64,000 bases of DNA from Stenotrophomonas sp046736075 (lineage in GTDB: Bacteria; Pseudomonadota; Gammaproteobacteria; Xanthomonadales; Xanthomonadaceae), in the NCBI RefSeq assembly GCF_046736075.1, contig NZ_CP177163.1, forward strand, positions 3,348,001 to 3,412,000. The letters are read 5' to 3'. The position numbers and the translations under genes are program-made. Positions 18,540-27,154 of the stretch are shown in pieces; position 1 is the stretch's first letter, and each line of letters begins with the position of its first letter. Below the pieces are notes generated by a model. That model had not been told where the DNA came from, searched no databases, and worked only from the letters and a program-made list of their open reading frames with translations.

Positions 18540-19259
18540 TCAGAGCTTGAAGGTGTCCCCAAGGTAGACGCGTCGGACATCGGCGTTGGCCAGGATTTCG
18601 TCCGGCGCGCCCTGTGCCAGCACGCTGCCTTCGTTGAGGATATACGCGCGGTCGCAGATTCCCAAGGTTTCGCGCACATTGTGATCGGTGATCAGGACGC
18701 CGATCCCGCGCTGCTTGAGGTGGGTGACGATGCGCTGGATTTCACCGACCGAGATCGGGTCCACGCCGGCGAACGGTTCATCGAGCAGGATCAGGCGCGG
18801 GCGGGCCGCCAGCGCGCGGGCGATCTCGCAGCGGCGGCGCTCGCCGCCGGACAGGCTGGCACCGAGCTGGTCGGCGACGTGACCGATCTGCAGTTCGTCG
18901 AGCAGCGAGTTCAGTTCCTTCTCGCGGCCGTCCTTGTCCAGGTCGTCGCGCAGTTCCAGCACCAGGCGCAGGTTGTCGGCCACGGTCAGCTTGCGGAACA
19001 CCGACGGTTCCTGCGGCAGATAGCCCACACCCTGTTTGGCACGGGTGTACATCGGGTCGGCGGTGATGTCCTTGCCGTCCAGCACGATGCTGCCGGCGTC
19101 GGCTTCCACCAGCCCGACAATCATGTAGAAACAGGTGGTCTTGCCGGCACCGTTCGGGCCGAGCAGGCCGACCACTTCACCGGCGTCCAGGGTCAGGCCG
19201 AAATCCTTCACCACTTCGCGCTGCTTGTAGCGCTTGCGCAGACCTTTGGCGACGAGCAT
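18540..19259 (-). CDS. lptB: LPS export ABC transporter ATP-binding protein LptB
   Basis: A protein of 239 residues with Walker A 'GPNGAGKTT', the signature 'LSGGERRR', Walker B 'RLILLDEPFAG' and the switch His in 'ITDHNVRET'. It powers LptFGC to pull lipopolysaccharide from the inner membrane. Its ATG overlaps the last base of the lptA stop (TAATG). Confidence 0.96.
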   Translation of the reverse strand: MLVAKGLRKRYKQREVVKDFGLTLDAGEVVGLLGPNGAGKTTCFYMIVGLVEADAGSIVLDGKDITADPMYTRAKQGVGYLPQEPSVFRKLTVADNLRLVLELRDDLDKDGREKELNSLLDELQIGHVADQLGASLSGGERRRCEIARALAARPRLILLDEPFAGVDPISVGEIQRIVTHLKQRGIGVLITDHNVRETLGICDRAYILNEGSVLAQGAPDEILANADVRRVYLGDTFKL

Positions 19260-19780
19260 TACTTCTTGCTCCCGGCAGCGGCCGGCGCAGCGGGCTTGGC
19301 CTTGGGCTGGATCACGGTGCGCACACGGGTGCCGTCGCCGCCGCTGTTCATCTCGCCGGTGCGGGTGTTGTAGGTCATCTTCTGGCCGGCGTTGGTGCCG
19401 CGCGCGCTCTTGACGTTGTAGTTGCCGGTCATCGTGAGCACTTCGCCCTTGATGTCGTAGTCGATGCGGTCGGCCGAGGCGTCCATCCAGCTGCCGTCAT
19501 CGAGCTGCTGCTTGAGCTTGGCCTGCTTGCCGGTGAACACCGCACGCACCGGCTCGCCGTCCTTCAGGTAGATCTCCGCTTCAGACGAACGCAGGTCCAG
19601 CGTGCCCTGGATGACGATCACGCCCTGCGAGAGCGTGGTTTTGCCATTGCCGTCGAGCGTGCCGGTCTGCGCGCCGGCGTCGATGGACATCGGTTCGTTG
19701 CGGTCGGTGGACTTGGCGCTGGCGGCGAAGGCGGGGACGAGAAGACTGATCGCGCAGGCGGCTGCAAAGAGGATCTTCAT
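19259..19780 (-). CDS. lptA: LPS transport periplasmic protein LptA
   Basis: A protein of 173 residues with a signal peptide ('MKILFAAACAISLLVPAFAASA') and the OstA-like fold ('QGTLDLRSSEAEIYLKDG', 'GNYNVKSARG'). It bridges the periplasm between LptC and LptD. A gap of 147 bases, with no gene apparent, separates it from lptC. Confidence 0.92.
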   Translation of the reverse strand: MKILFAAACAISLLVPAFAASAKSTDRNEPMSIDAGAQTGTLDGNGKTTLSQGVIVIQGTLDLRSSEAEIYLKDGEPVRAVFTGKQAKLKQQLDDGSWMDASADRIDYDIKGEVLTMTGNYNVKSARGTNAGQKMTYNTRTGEMNSGGDGTRVRTVIQPKAKPAAPAAAGSKK

Positions 19781-19927
19781 GGGGTGGTCTGTTCTGCCGG
19801 TGTTGGGGCCGGGCCGTCGGGCCGGGGCGGTATCGGGATCACGGCTGGCACCATGCCAGACGCGTGGAAGGGGCGTTCGCTGCCGGCCTGCGCCTGTCCG
19901 GAGACGGCGGCACGGCCGGCGGCGATG

Positions 19928-20488
19928 TCAGCGGGTGGGCGTGTAGCTGCCCTTGGACTGACTGAGGAAACGGTAGGTCTTGGTCTTGGAATCCAGTTCG
20001 AACCCGACCCCGGACTGCATCATACCCGGGCGGGTCATGGTCACCTTGGCATCGGTGCTGGCACGGTTCTCCTTGGGGAACACGTCGAGGTGGTCGGTGC
20101 GGAAGGTGGTCGGCGGTACCGCAGGTACCTTCGGGCTGTCGCCGCTGACGTTGCCGGTCAGCTTGAGCTGCTCGCCCTTGGCGCTGACCCAGCCCTTGTC
20201 GCTGCGCAGCTCCCAGTGGTTGCCCTCCTGGTCGGGCAGCAGGAACATCGGGGTGGAGATGTTCATGGTGGCGTCGCTGCGCGAGCGTTCCAGCAGCGGC
20301 GCGCGCAGGGTGGTGGATTCCTTGCCCTGTTCGTCCAGCGCCACGATCTGGAAGTCGTGCAGCACGTAGTCCTTGCCGCCGTCGTCGCCAGCCACGATCT
20401 CGCTTTTGCTGCCATTGCGCAGCAGCGACCAGCCGCTGAGCAGCGCGGCGACCAGCAGCAGGGCGCCCAGTCCGGTCCGCCAGCTCAT
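19928..20488 (-). CDS. lptC: LPS export ABC transporter periplasmic protein LptC
   Basis: A protein of 186 residues starting at ATG 20488, whose ATGA overlaps the kdsC stop. One N-terminal membrane anchor ('GLGALLLVAALLSGWSLL') is followed by the beta-jellyroll seen in LptC ('FQIVALDEQGKESTTLRAP'). It docks to LptFG and hands LPS to LptA. Confidence 0.92.
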   Translation of the reverse strand: MSWRTGLGALLLVAALLSGWSLLRNGSKSEIVAGDDGGKDYVLHDFQIVALDEQGKESTTLRAPLLERSRSDATMNISTPMFLLPDQEGNHWELRSDKGWVSAKGEQLKLTGNVSGDSPKVPAVPPTTFRTDHLDVFPKENRASTDAKVTMTRPGMMQSGVGFELDSKTKTYRFLSQSKGSYTPTR

Positions 20489-21033
20489 GCGCCGAACCTC
20501 GCCAGCACCGCATCGACCTTGCCCTGCGCGGCCAGCAGCACATCGCACAGTTCGCGTGCCGCGCCGCGGCCACCGTCGGAGCGGGTCTGCCAGTGGACGC
20601 GCTCGGCGATCCACGGATGTGCATTGGCAGGGGCCACCGCCAGGCCGACCGCGCACAGCGGCGCCAGGTCGGGCAGGTCATCGCCCATGAAGGCGACCTG
20701 GTCCAGGCCGATGTCGTGTTGGGCGCACAGCGCGCGCACGCTGGCCAGTTTGTCGCCGACCGCGATCTGGGTGTCGATGCCCAGGTCGGCACCGCGCCGG
20801 AGCGCGGACTGGCTGTTGCGCGCGGTGATCAGCACCGGGTGGATCCCGTGCTGCTGCAGCAGTTTCAGGCCAAGTCCATCCTGCACGTAATACGCCTTGC
20901 TCTCGTTGCCGTCCTTGTCGTAGTAGAGCCGACCGTCGGTGAGCGTGCCGTCCACGTCGAAGCAGGCCAGCCGGATACGGCCGGCGATGGCATGCAGGTG
21001 GGGCGGAAAACCGGGCAACGGGGAGTAGGGCAT
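20485..21033 (-). CDS. kdsC: 3-deoxy-D-manno-octulosonate 8-phosphate phosphatase
   Basis: A protein of 182 residues of the HAD family. The catalytic 'FDVDGTLTDG' is at about residues 23-32, with later 'VLITARNS' and 'GDDLPDLAPL'. It releases phosphate from Kdo-8-phosphate in Kdo synthesis. It forms a set with kdsD upstream and the Lpt genes downstream. Confidence 0.95.
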   Translation of the reverse strand: MPYSPLPGFPPHLHAIAGRIRLACFDVDGTLTDGRLYYDKDGNESKAYYVQDGLGLKLLQQHGIHPVLITARNSQSALRRGADLGIDTQIAVGDKLASVRALCAQHDIGLDQVAFMGDDLPDLAPLCAVGLAVAPANAHPWIAERVHWQTRSDGGRGAARELCDVLLAAQGKVDAVLARFGA

Positions 21034-21074
21034 CAGGGCGGCAGGTCAGCTGAATGGAAGGGGGGAACTGTGGT

Positions 21075-22076
21075 TTAAACCACCCGCGCCCGCAACAGGT
21101 CATGAATGTTGAGCGCGCCAACCAGCCGGCCGGCCGCGTCGACCACCATCAGGCCGGTGATTTTGTGGGTTTCCATCAGCCGCGCCGCTTCGGCGGCGAG
21201 CTGGTCGGCACCGATGGTGCGCGGGTGGCGGGTCATCACATCGGCGATGCGCGCGCTGCGCACGTCCAGGTCGCTGTCCAGCGCGCGGCGCAGGTCGCCG
21301 TCGGTGAACAGCCCGATCAGGCGCTGGTCGGCGTCGACCACGGCGGTCATGCCCAGCCGCTTGCGGCTCATCTCCACCAGGGCTTCGCTGAGGCTGGCAT
21401 CGGCGCCCACGCGCGGCAGCTCGTCGCCGCTGTGCATGACATCGGTGATGTGCAGCAGCAGGCGCCGCCCGAGGCTGCCGGCGGGGTGCGAACGGGCAAA
21501 GTCGTCGGCGGTGAAGCCACGGGCATCGAGCAGGGCCACGGCCAGGGCATCGCCCATCGCCAGCGAGGCGGTGGTGCTGGAGGTGGGGGCCAGCGCCAGC
21601 GGGCAGGCCTCGGCCGGCACGCTGACGTCCAGGTGGACATCGGCGGCCTGGGCCAGGCTGGAGGCCGGGCGGCCGGTCATGGCGATCAGCCGGTTGCCCT
21701 GGCGCTTGAGCACGGGCAGCAGCATCAGCAGTTCGTCCGATTCGCCGGAGTAGGACAGGGCCAGCACCACGTCGGCCTCGGTGATCATGCCCAGGTCGCC
21801 GTGGCCGGCTTCGCCGGGATGGACGTAGAAGGCCGGGGTACCGGTGGAGGCCAGGGTTGCGGCGATCTTGCGCGCCACGTGCCCGGATTTGCCCATGCCG
21901 GTGGCCACGACCCGGCCCCTGCTTTCCAGCACCAGCTGGCAGGCCTGGCTGAACGCATCGCCCAGCCGGTCGGCGACGGCGGCGAGCGCATCGCGCTCGA
22001 TCTCGAACACGCGGCGGCCGCTGGCGACCAGGGCGGCGGGGTCGGCCGGGTGGGGCAGAAGGGGCGATACAGCCAT
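21075..22076 (-). CDS. kdsD: D-arabinose 5-phosphate isomerase
   Basis: A protein of 333 residues taking the ATG at 22076; an ATG at 22112 would add 12 residues. It has an N-terminal SIS domain ('VVATGMGKSGHVARKIAATLASTGTPAFYVHP' in pieces, 'SYSGESDELLMLLP') and two C-terminal CBS domains. It converts ribulose 5-phosphate to arabinose 5-phosphate, the first Kdo precursor. It is divergent from ibaG, with the short intergenic region serving both. Confidence 0.94.
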   Translation of the reverse strand: MAVSPLLPHPADPAALVASGRRVFEIERDALAAVADRLGDAFSQACQLVLESRGRVVATGMGKSGHVARKIAATLASTGTPAFYVHPGEAGHGDLGMITEADVVLALSYSGESDELLMLLPVLKRQGNRLIAMTGRPASSLAQAADVHLDVSVPAEACPLALAPTSSTTASLAMGDALAVALLDARGFTADDFARSHPAGSLGRRLLLHITDVMHSGDELPRVGADASLSEALVEMSRKRLGMTAVVDADQRLIGLFTDGDLRRALDSDLDVRSARIADVMTRHPRTIGADQLAAEAARLMETHKITGLMVVDAAGRLVGALNIHDLLRARVV

Positions 22077-22129
22077 GCGGGCGCCACGCGGAAGAGTAGA
22101 ATGAGCGCTCATTTTATTAGGAAAGCCCG

Positions 22130-22360
22130 TTGGACGCCGAGACCATCCGCAAACTGATCGAAACCGGCCTGCCGGGCGCCCGCGCGGACGTGCAGGGCGA
22201 TGACGGCGTGCATTTCGAGGCCACCGTGGTCTGCGATGCCTTCGCCGGCAAGCTGCCGCTGGCCCGCCACCGCATGGTCTATGCCACCCTGGGCGATCTG
22301 ATGGGCGGGGCGATCCATGCGCTGGCGCTGAAGACCGTGACCCCGGCGGAAGCTGGCTGA
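22130..22360 (+). CDS. ibaG: BolA family protein (IbaG-like)
   Basis: A 76-residue protein starting at TTG 22130. It has the BolA fold with the conserved 'HFEATVVCDAFAGKLPLARHRMVYATLG' block (in pieces), including the invariant His that helps bind [2Fe-2S] with a monothiol glutaredoxin. The position next to murA and the Kdo/Lpt genes is the standard place for ibaG (yrbA). Confidence 0.9.
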   Translation: MDAETIRKLIETGLPGARADVQGDDGVHFEATVVCDAFAGKLPLARHRMVYATLGDLMGGAIHALALKTVTPAEAG

Positions 22361-22381
22361 GTCCGCGTCACCCCCCTTCAA

Positions 22382-22408
22382 GAGCAGCCGACCAACGGTC
22401 GGCTCTAC
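22382..22408 (-). repeat. GTAG-headed palindrome between ibaG and murA
   Basis: GCCGACC-AAC-GGTCGGC with CTAC at its right end (GTAG on the minus strand). This is a different sequence family from the 7.5-kb SMAG copies but has the same plan. Related hairpins are found near 50.44-50.48 kb. Confidence 0.7.
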
Positions 22409-22432
22409 CCATTCCTTACATTTGCAGACCAC

Positions 22433-23707
22433 ATGGCCAAGATCGTAGTGACCGGCGGCAAGCCGCTGCACGGTGAAGTGAACATTTCCGGCGCCAAGAA
22501 CGCCGTCCTCCCCATCCTGTGCGCGACCCTGCTGGCCGATGCGCCGGTGGAGATCACCAACGTGCCGCACCTGCACGACGTGGTCACCACGGTGAAGCTG
22601 CTCGGCGAGCTGGGCGCCAAGGTCACCATCGACCAGGGCACCCTGTCGCGCGGCAGCGCGATCGTGGTCGACCCGCGCCCGGTGAACCAGCACGTGGCGC
22701 CGTACGAGCTGGTCAAGACCATGCGCGCCTCGATCCTGGTGCTGGGCCCGCTGCTGGCCCGCTTCGGCGCGGCCGAAGTGTCGCTGCCCGGCGGCTGCGC
22801 GATCGGCTCGCGCCCGGTCGACCAGCACATCAAGGGCCTGCAGGCGCTGGGGGCGGAGATCACCGTCGAGAACGGCTTCATCAAGGCCCATGCCAAGCGC
22901 CTGAAGGGCGCGCACTTCACCTTCGACATGGTCAGCGTCACCGGCACCGAGAACGTGCTGATGGCCGCCGTGCTGGCCGAAGGCACCACCGTGCTGGACA
23001 ACGCGGCGATGGAGCCGGAAGTCACCGACCTCGCCCACTGCCTGATCGCGCTGGGCGCGAAGATCGAAGGCCTGGGCACCGCCCGCCTGGTGATCGAAGG
23101 CGTCGAGCGCCTCTCCGGCGGTCGTCATGAAGTGCTGCCGGACCGCATCGAAACCGGTACGTTCCTGGTCGCAGCGGCGATGACCGGCGGCAAGGTCACG
23201 GTCAACCGCGCGCGTCCGAACACGATGGACGCGGTGCTGGCCAAGCTGGTGGAAGCCGGCGCGACGATCGAGACCACCGACGACAGCATTACCCTGGACA
23301 TGCAGGGCAAGCGTCCGCGCGCGGTCAACCTGACCACCGCGCCGTACCCGGCCTTCCCGACCGACATGCAGGCGCAGTTCATGGCGCTCAACTGCGTGGC
23401 CGACGGCGTGGGCGTGATCAACGAGACGATCTTCGAAAACCGCTTCATGCACGTCAACGAGCTGCTGCGCCTCGGCGCGGACATCCAGGTTGAAGGGCAC
23501 ACAGCGATCGTGCGCGGCTCGGCCGAGCTCAGCGGCGCGCCGGTGATGGCCACCGACCTGCGTGCGTCGGCGTCGCTGATCCTGGCCGGGCTGATGGCCG
23601 AGGGCGATACCACCATCGACCGCATCTACCACCTGGACCGCGGCTACGAGAACATCGAAGAGAAGCTCTCGTCGCTGGGCGCCACCATCCGGCGCGTGGC
23701 CGCATGA
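22433..23707 (+). CDS. murA: UDP-N-acetylglucosamine 1-carboxyvinyltransferase
   Basis: A protein of 424 residues that performs the first committed step of peptidoglycan synthesis. The catalytic Cys (Cys122 here, Cys115 in E. coli) lies in 'LPGGCAIGSRPVDQHI', so the fosfomycin-sensitive form is present. The N-terminal 'GGKPLHGEVNISGAKNA' is a family signature. It overlaps the next small gene by four bases (ATGA). Confidence 0.96.
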   Translation: MAKIVVTGGKPLHGEVNISGAKNAVLPILCATLLADAPVEITNVPHLHDVVTTVKLLGELGAKVTIDQGTLSRGSAIVVDPRPVNQHVAPYELVKTMRASILVLGPLLARFGAAEVSLPGGCAIGSRPVDQHIKGLQALGAEITVENGFIKAHAKRLKGAHFTFDMVSVTGTENVLMAAVLAEGTTVLDNAAMEPEVTDLAHCLIALGAKIEGLGTARLVIEGVERLSGGRHEVLPDRIETGTFLVAAAMTGGKVTVNRARPNTMDAVLAKLVEAGATIETTDDSITLDMQGKRPRAVNLTTAPYPAFPTDMQAQFMALNCVADGVGVINETIFENRFMHVNELLRLGADIQVEGHTAIVRGSAELSGAPVMATDLRASASLILAGLMAEGDTTIDRIYHLDRGYENIEEKLSSLGATIRRVAA

Positions 23708-24012
23708 TCCTGCGCGGCCGGTTCACCCGGCGCCGCAAGGCGCTGCTGATCCTGGTGCTGGTGGTGCTGGGCTGGCTGGGCTATGCCTGGTACGCGAACA
23801 TCGCCATCACCCGGGGCATCGAGCAGCAGGACATGGACTGGGACGCCGACGGCAGCGTCAGCCGCACCGAGGTACTGCAGGCGTTCTACGCGGTGGGCGT
23901 GGACGACACCCAGGAAGGCAACCGGCACTGCCGAACCTTCTACTGGCGCGGCAACCGCGAGCAGATCCGCGTGGACTGCAAGACGGTGTTCGGCGAGGCC
24001 AAGCCGGAATGA
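23704..24012 (+). CDS. Small membrane-anchored EF-hand protein
   Basis: A 102-residue protein starting at ATG 23704, inside the murA stop. One N-terminal membrane helix ('ALLILVLVVLGWLGYAWYA') is followed by an EF-hand-like loop 'DWDADGSVSRTE' with Asp at positions 1, 3 and 5 of the loop. This suggests calcium binding in the periplasm. Its role is unknown. Confidence 0.75.
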   Translation: MILRGRFTRRRKALLILVLVVLGWLGYAWYANIAITRGIEQQDMDWDADGSVSRTEVLQAFYAVGVDDTQEGNRHCRTFYWRGNREQIRVDCKTVFGEAKPE

Positions 24013-24041
24013 AAAAACGCCCGCGCAAGCGGGCGTTTTTC
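24012..24041. terminator. Bidirectional Rho-independent terminator
   Basis: AAAAAACGCCCGC-GCAA-GCGGGCGTTTTT: a seven- to eight-pair GC stem with an A-tract before and a T-tract after. It separates the murA operon from the convergent DUF3108 genes and can end transcription from both sides. Confidence 0.92.
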
Positions 24042-24049
24042 TGGGTGGC

Positions 24050-24733
24050 TTACTTGAAGGACTTGATCGTCAGATCCAGCGCGTCCTTGCCGCTCTCACG
24101 CTGCAGCAGGCGTGCCGGTACCGGGAATTCCTTCACGATCCAGGCGATCAGTTCCTTGTTGCCGTCGCCGCGCGAGACCTTGGTGGCGTCGTAGGTCTTG
24201 CCTTCGATGGTGATCTTTTCCTGGCCGACCACCTTGTAGCTCATCGGCTTGATCCGGCCTTCGTCGACCATGCGGTAGTTCAGCGGCTTGCCGGCCGCCA
24301 GGTCGCGGGCGATTGCCAGGTTGATCAGCAGGGCGTCCATGTCGCCGGCCTTCAGCGCCACCGGGCCGCGACGTTCGGGCTTGATGTCGCCGGTCCACGT
24401 CGCCTGGTTGCTGGTCCAGTTGTAGGCCGCATCCACGTTGCGCTTCTTGACCAGCAGGATCGACCGGTCGCTGCTGCTCAGCGGGCGCAGGCGGCCGCCG
24501 GCTTCCTCGAACACGGTGCTCTGGCTGAGGTCGGCGAGCTGGTTCTTCACGTTCAGGCTGTAGCGCCACTTGTTGGCGCCTTCGCTGGCCAGGGTCATGG
24601 TGCCGTTGGCCTGCATGCCCATGTAACTGGCCTGGTAATCGGCCTTGAAGGGTTGCAGCGCCATTGCCGGCAGGCTCACCACAGCCAGTGCGCCGGCGGC
24701 GATCCAGGTCAGCGGACGGTTCATCAGGGTCAT
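24050..24733 (-). CDS. DUF3108 domain protein (copy 1)
   Basis: A 227-residue periplasmic protein starting at ATG 24733, with AAGGAG seven bases upstream. A signal peptide ('TWIAAGALAVVSLPAMA') precedes the DUF3108 beta-rich domain ('PFKADYQASYMGMQANG'). The family role is unknown. It overlaps or abuts the next copy and is its paralogue. Confidence 0.82.
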   Translation of the reverse strand: MTLMNRPLTWIAAGALAVVSLPAMALQPFKADYQASYMGMQANGTMTLASEGANKWRYSLNVKNQLADLSQSTVFEEAGGRLRPLSSSDRSILLVKKRNVDAAYNWTSNQATWTGDIKPERRGPVALKAGDMDALLINLAIARDLAAGKPLNYRMVDEGRIKPMSYKVVGQEKITIEGKTYDATKVSRGDGNKELIAWIVKEFPVPARLLQRESGKDALDLTIKSFK

Positions 24734-24735
24734 GC

Positions 24736-25521
24736 TCAAACTCCTTGGTATTCGATCAGGCGCAGGTCGATCCGATCTTCGCCGTCTTCGCGTTGCAGGA
24801 TACGTACGGGCGTTGGCACGCCGTTGGCGATCCAGAGGATGGTTTCATCGTTGCCGCCGTTGGTGCGGTACACCCGCAGCGCGTTGTAGGACAGGTCCCC
24901 GACCTGGACGTTCTCGGTATCCGGCGCGGCCTGGTAGTCGTGCTGGCGCACGCGGCCCACGTCCACGTAGCGGTAGTGCATCTGCCCGCCCGGGCGCGCA
25001 TCGCGCATGATCGCCAGGTTCAGCAGCAGGGCGCTCTGGTCGCCGGGCTGCAGCGGGATCGGTACGGTGCGCTCCTTCTTCAGATCGCCCAGCCACTGCG
25101 CGGTGCCCGCCTGCCAGTTGTAGGTGCCGGTGACCTTCTTGCCGAGGAACAGGCCCTTGCGGACGGTGGCCTGGCTGAGCGGCACATAGGTGTCGCCCTG
25201 CTTCTCGAACACGGTGCTCTGTTCCAGGTTCAGGCCCAGCACGCTGGCGAAGCCACGGCGTCCGACCACCTGCATGTCCACGCGCCACTGCGCGCCGCCG
25301 GTATGGGTGACCCGCATGGTCGCATCGCCTGCTTCCTTGCCCTTGTAAATGGCCTGGTAGGTAGCGGTGAACGGCTGCAGCGGCGGTGCTTCCCACGGCG
25401 TCGCGGGCAGCGCCGGCAGCGGCGGTTCGGGCGCCGCCGGCGGCTCCTGCGCATGCACGATGGCAGCGGTGCACAGCAGGGATGCGATCAGCAGCACTGG
25501 CTTGAACAAGGGCGTTCTCAT
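24736..25521 (-). CDS. DUF3108 domain protein (copy 2)
   Basis: A protein of 261 residues. A signal peptide ends near 'AAIVHAQ'; then a proline-rich linker and the DUF3108 domain ('PFTATYQAIYKGKEAGDATM'). The domain aligns by eye with copy 1: 'FTATYQAIYKG' against 'FKADYQASYMG', and 'STVFEKQGD' against 'STVFEEAGG'. It ends two bases before the copy 1 start, so the pair is a tandem duplication expressed together. It lies downstream of purN. Confidence 0.82.
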   Translation of the reverse strand: MRTPLFKPVLLIASLLCTAAIVHAQEPPAAPEPPLPALPATPWEAPPLQPFTATYQAIYKGKEAGDATMRVTHTGGAQWRVDMQVVGRRGFASVLGLNLEQSTVFEKQGDTYVPLSQATVRKGLFLGKKVTGTYNWQAGTAQWLGDLKKERTVPIPLQPGDQSALLLNLAIMRDARPGGQMHYRYVDVGRVRQHDYQAAPDTENVQVGDLSYNALRVYRTNGGNDETILWIANGVPTPVRILQREDGEDRIDLRLIEYQGV

Positions 25522-25586
25522 GCGGTCAGGGAGATCGGAGGTGGGAGGATGCCAGCGCCGGGGTCAGCGGCATGTGTGCGCCGCGA

Positions 25587-26240
25587 TCAGCGGTTCAGCT
25601 GTCCGGCGCAATCTAGGCGCAGCGGATTAAACAGGGGGTGACCGTCCACGGCAACCTGACCGTCGCGTTCAGACACGCGCCCGGCCACCAGCAGCCGCAG
25701 GCTGGCGATCAGCAGCGGATGTTCCACCGCCAGCACCCGCTGGGCCAGTGCCTCGGGGCTGTCGCCGGGCAGGACCGGCACCCGCGCCTGGGCCAGCACC
25801 GTGCCCGCATCCAGCTCGGGCACCACGAAGTGCACGCTGGCACCGTGCTCGGCGTCGCCGGCCTCGAGTGCGCGGGCATGCGTGTGCAGGCCCTTGTAGA
25901 GCGGCAGCAGCGAGGGATGGATGTTGACCAGGCGGCCGCTGAAGCGCTGCACGAAGGCCGGCCCGAGGATGCGCATGTAACCGGCGCAGACCACCCAGTC
26001 CGGCGCGAACGCCGCCAGTGCATCGGCCAGGGCGGCATCGAACGCGGCGCGGTCGGCGAAGTCGGCCGGTGCGCGCGCCCAGCGTCGATCCGGTGCCACC
26101 TTCAGCAGCGCGGCCGCCCCGGGGCGGTCGGAGAGCACGCCAACCACGTCGGCGTCGAGCTGCCCGGCGGCCTGGGCATCCAGGATGGCCTGCAGGTTGC
26201 TGCCACGGCCAGAGGCCAGCACCGCGATGCGCGTACTCAT
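25587..26240 (-). CDS. purN: Phosphoribosylglycinamide formyltransferase
   Basis: A protein of 217 residues starting at ATG 26240, which overlaps the upstream membrane gene as ATGA. It adds a formyl group to GAR in purine synthesis. The motifs 'ASGRGSNLQAIL', 'GYMRILGPAFV' and 'NIHPSLLPLYKGLHTH' are all present. Confidence 0.95.
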   Translation of the reverse strand: MSTRIAVLASGRGSNLQAILDAQAAGQLDADVVGVLSDRPGAAALLKVAPDRRWARAPADFADRAAFDAALADALAAFAPDWVVCAGYMRILGPAFVQRFSGRLVNIHPSLLPLYKGLHTHARALEAGDAEHGASVHFVVPELDAGTVLAQARVPVLPGDSPEALAQRVLAVEHPLLIASLRLLVAGRVSERDGQVAVDGHPLFNPLRLDCAGQLNR

Positions 26241-26674
26241 GCCGGGAGTGCGTTGCCGTCGTCGAAGGCGGCGCGGACTTCCGGGCGCTTGAACGCCACG
26301 TAGGCATACGCGCACAGGGCCATCCCCAGCGGCCCGGCGAAGCAGGCCAGGAAACTGGCGATGGTGCAGTACTGCAGGCGGACCCGGCGGCCGATGTAGC
26401 GGGCGGTGAAGAACTGCACCACGCCCAGGATCGCGCCCAGCATCGCCATCGCCAGCAGCATGATGAACAGGCCGACCGGGGCGGCGTCCGGGTTGGTCGA
26501 GCCGCGTTCGCTGACGTAACCGGCCACGCTGATCAGCACGAACAGGCCGCCCGCCAGGACGTGCAGGATGGCCAGCACGTAGAACAGGATGTTGAGGTTC
26601 TGCAGGTGCGAACGGATCTGCAGCGGGGTCCACTGCGAGGACGGAACGGGCAACGGCGGCGGGTTCGGGGTCAT
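26237..26674 (-). CDS. Small four-helix membrane protein between purM and purN
   Basis: A 145-residue protein with four hydrophobic segments. The N-terminus 'PLQIRSHLQNLNILFYVLAILHVLAGGLFVLI' (in pieces) and the C-terminal 'FACFAGPLGMALCAYAYVAF' resemble the neighbour at 26682-27140 in layout. No known family is recognised. It overlaps purN by four bases and is seven bases downstream of its paralogue. Confidence 0.75.
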   Translation of the reverse strand: MTPNPPPLPVPSSQWTPLQIRSHLQNLNILFYVLAILHVLAGGLFVLISVAGYVSERGSTNPDAAPVGLFIMLLAMAMLGAILGVVQFFTARYIGRRVRLQYCTIASFLACFAGPLGMALCAYAYVAFKRPEVRAAFDDGNALPA

Positions 26675-26681
26675 CGGGCGC

Positions 26682-27140
26682 TCAGGGCAGGGACGGCACG
26701 GGCTGGAAGGCGGCCTTCACCGCCGGCTTCAACAGCACCACCAGGGTAAACACGCCCAGCACGGTGCCGAACGGGGTGAACAGGCACGACAGCGCGGCCA
26801 CCACCAGACACAGCGTGTAGCGGCGGCGCTGCGCCAGGCTGCGCCCGGCCAGCACCATCAGCGACGTCATGGTCAGGCAGGTCACCAGGAACAGCGCGCC
26901 CATGCCGACGAACATCCAGCCGGCCATCTGGTCGCTGGGGCCGCCGGAGGCCTGGTTGTTGGCGGGGAACCAGCCGTTGACGATCGCAAGGCCGATCCCG
27001 ATGTAGAGCAGCGGGAACAGCGCGAACAGGGCCATCAGGCCGGCCACCACGTAATGGAAGATCGACAGCAGCCGCAGATGGCCCTGGTCTTCGAGCGGCA
27101 GCAGCGGCGGCGGGGCCAGCGGGGCGGGGGCAGCGTCCAT
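26682..27140 (-). CDS. Small four-helix membrane protein, paralogue of the next gene
   Basis: A 152-residue protein with four hydrophobic helices. Pieces such as 'HLRLLSIFHYVVAGLMALFALFPLLYIGIGL' match the general plan of the gene at 26237. The proline-rich N-terminus is followed by 'QGHLRLLSIFHYVVAG'. Function unknown. It is transcribed after purM. Confidence 0.75.
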   Translation of the reverse strand: MDAAPAPLAPPPLLPLEDQGHLRLLSIFHYVVAGLMALFALFPLLYIGIGLAIVNGWFPANNQASGGPSDQMAGWMFVGMGALFLVTCLTMTSLMVLAGRSLAQRRRYTLCLVVAALSCLFTPFGTVLGVFTLVVLLKPAVKAAFQPVPSLP

Positions 27141-27154
27141 GCGTATCTCCCGGG

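Noticed and set aside
16320..19373. A 1017-codon + strand frame over ptsN, hpf, rpoN and lptB
   Set aside because: Low-complexity composition typical of antisense frames in high-GC DNA. It runs across several well-supported minus-strand genes and has no family match.
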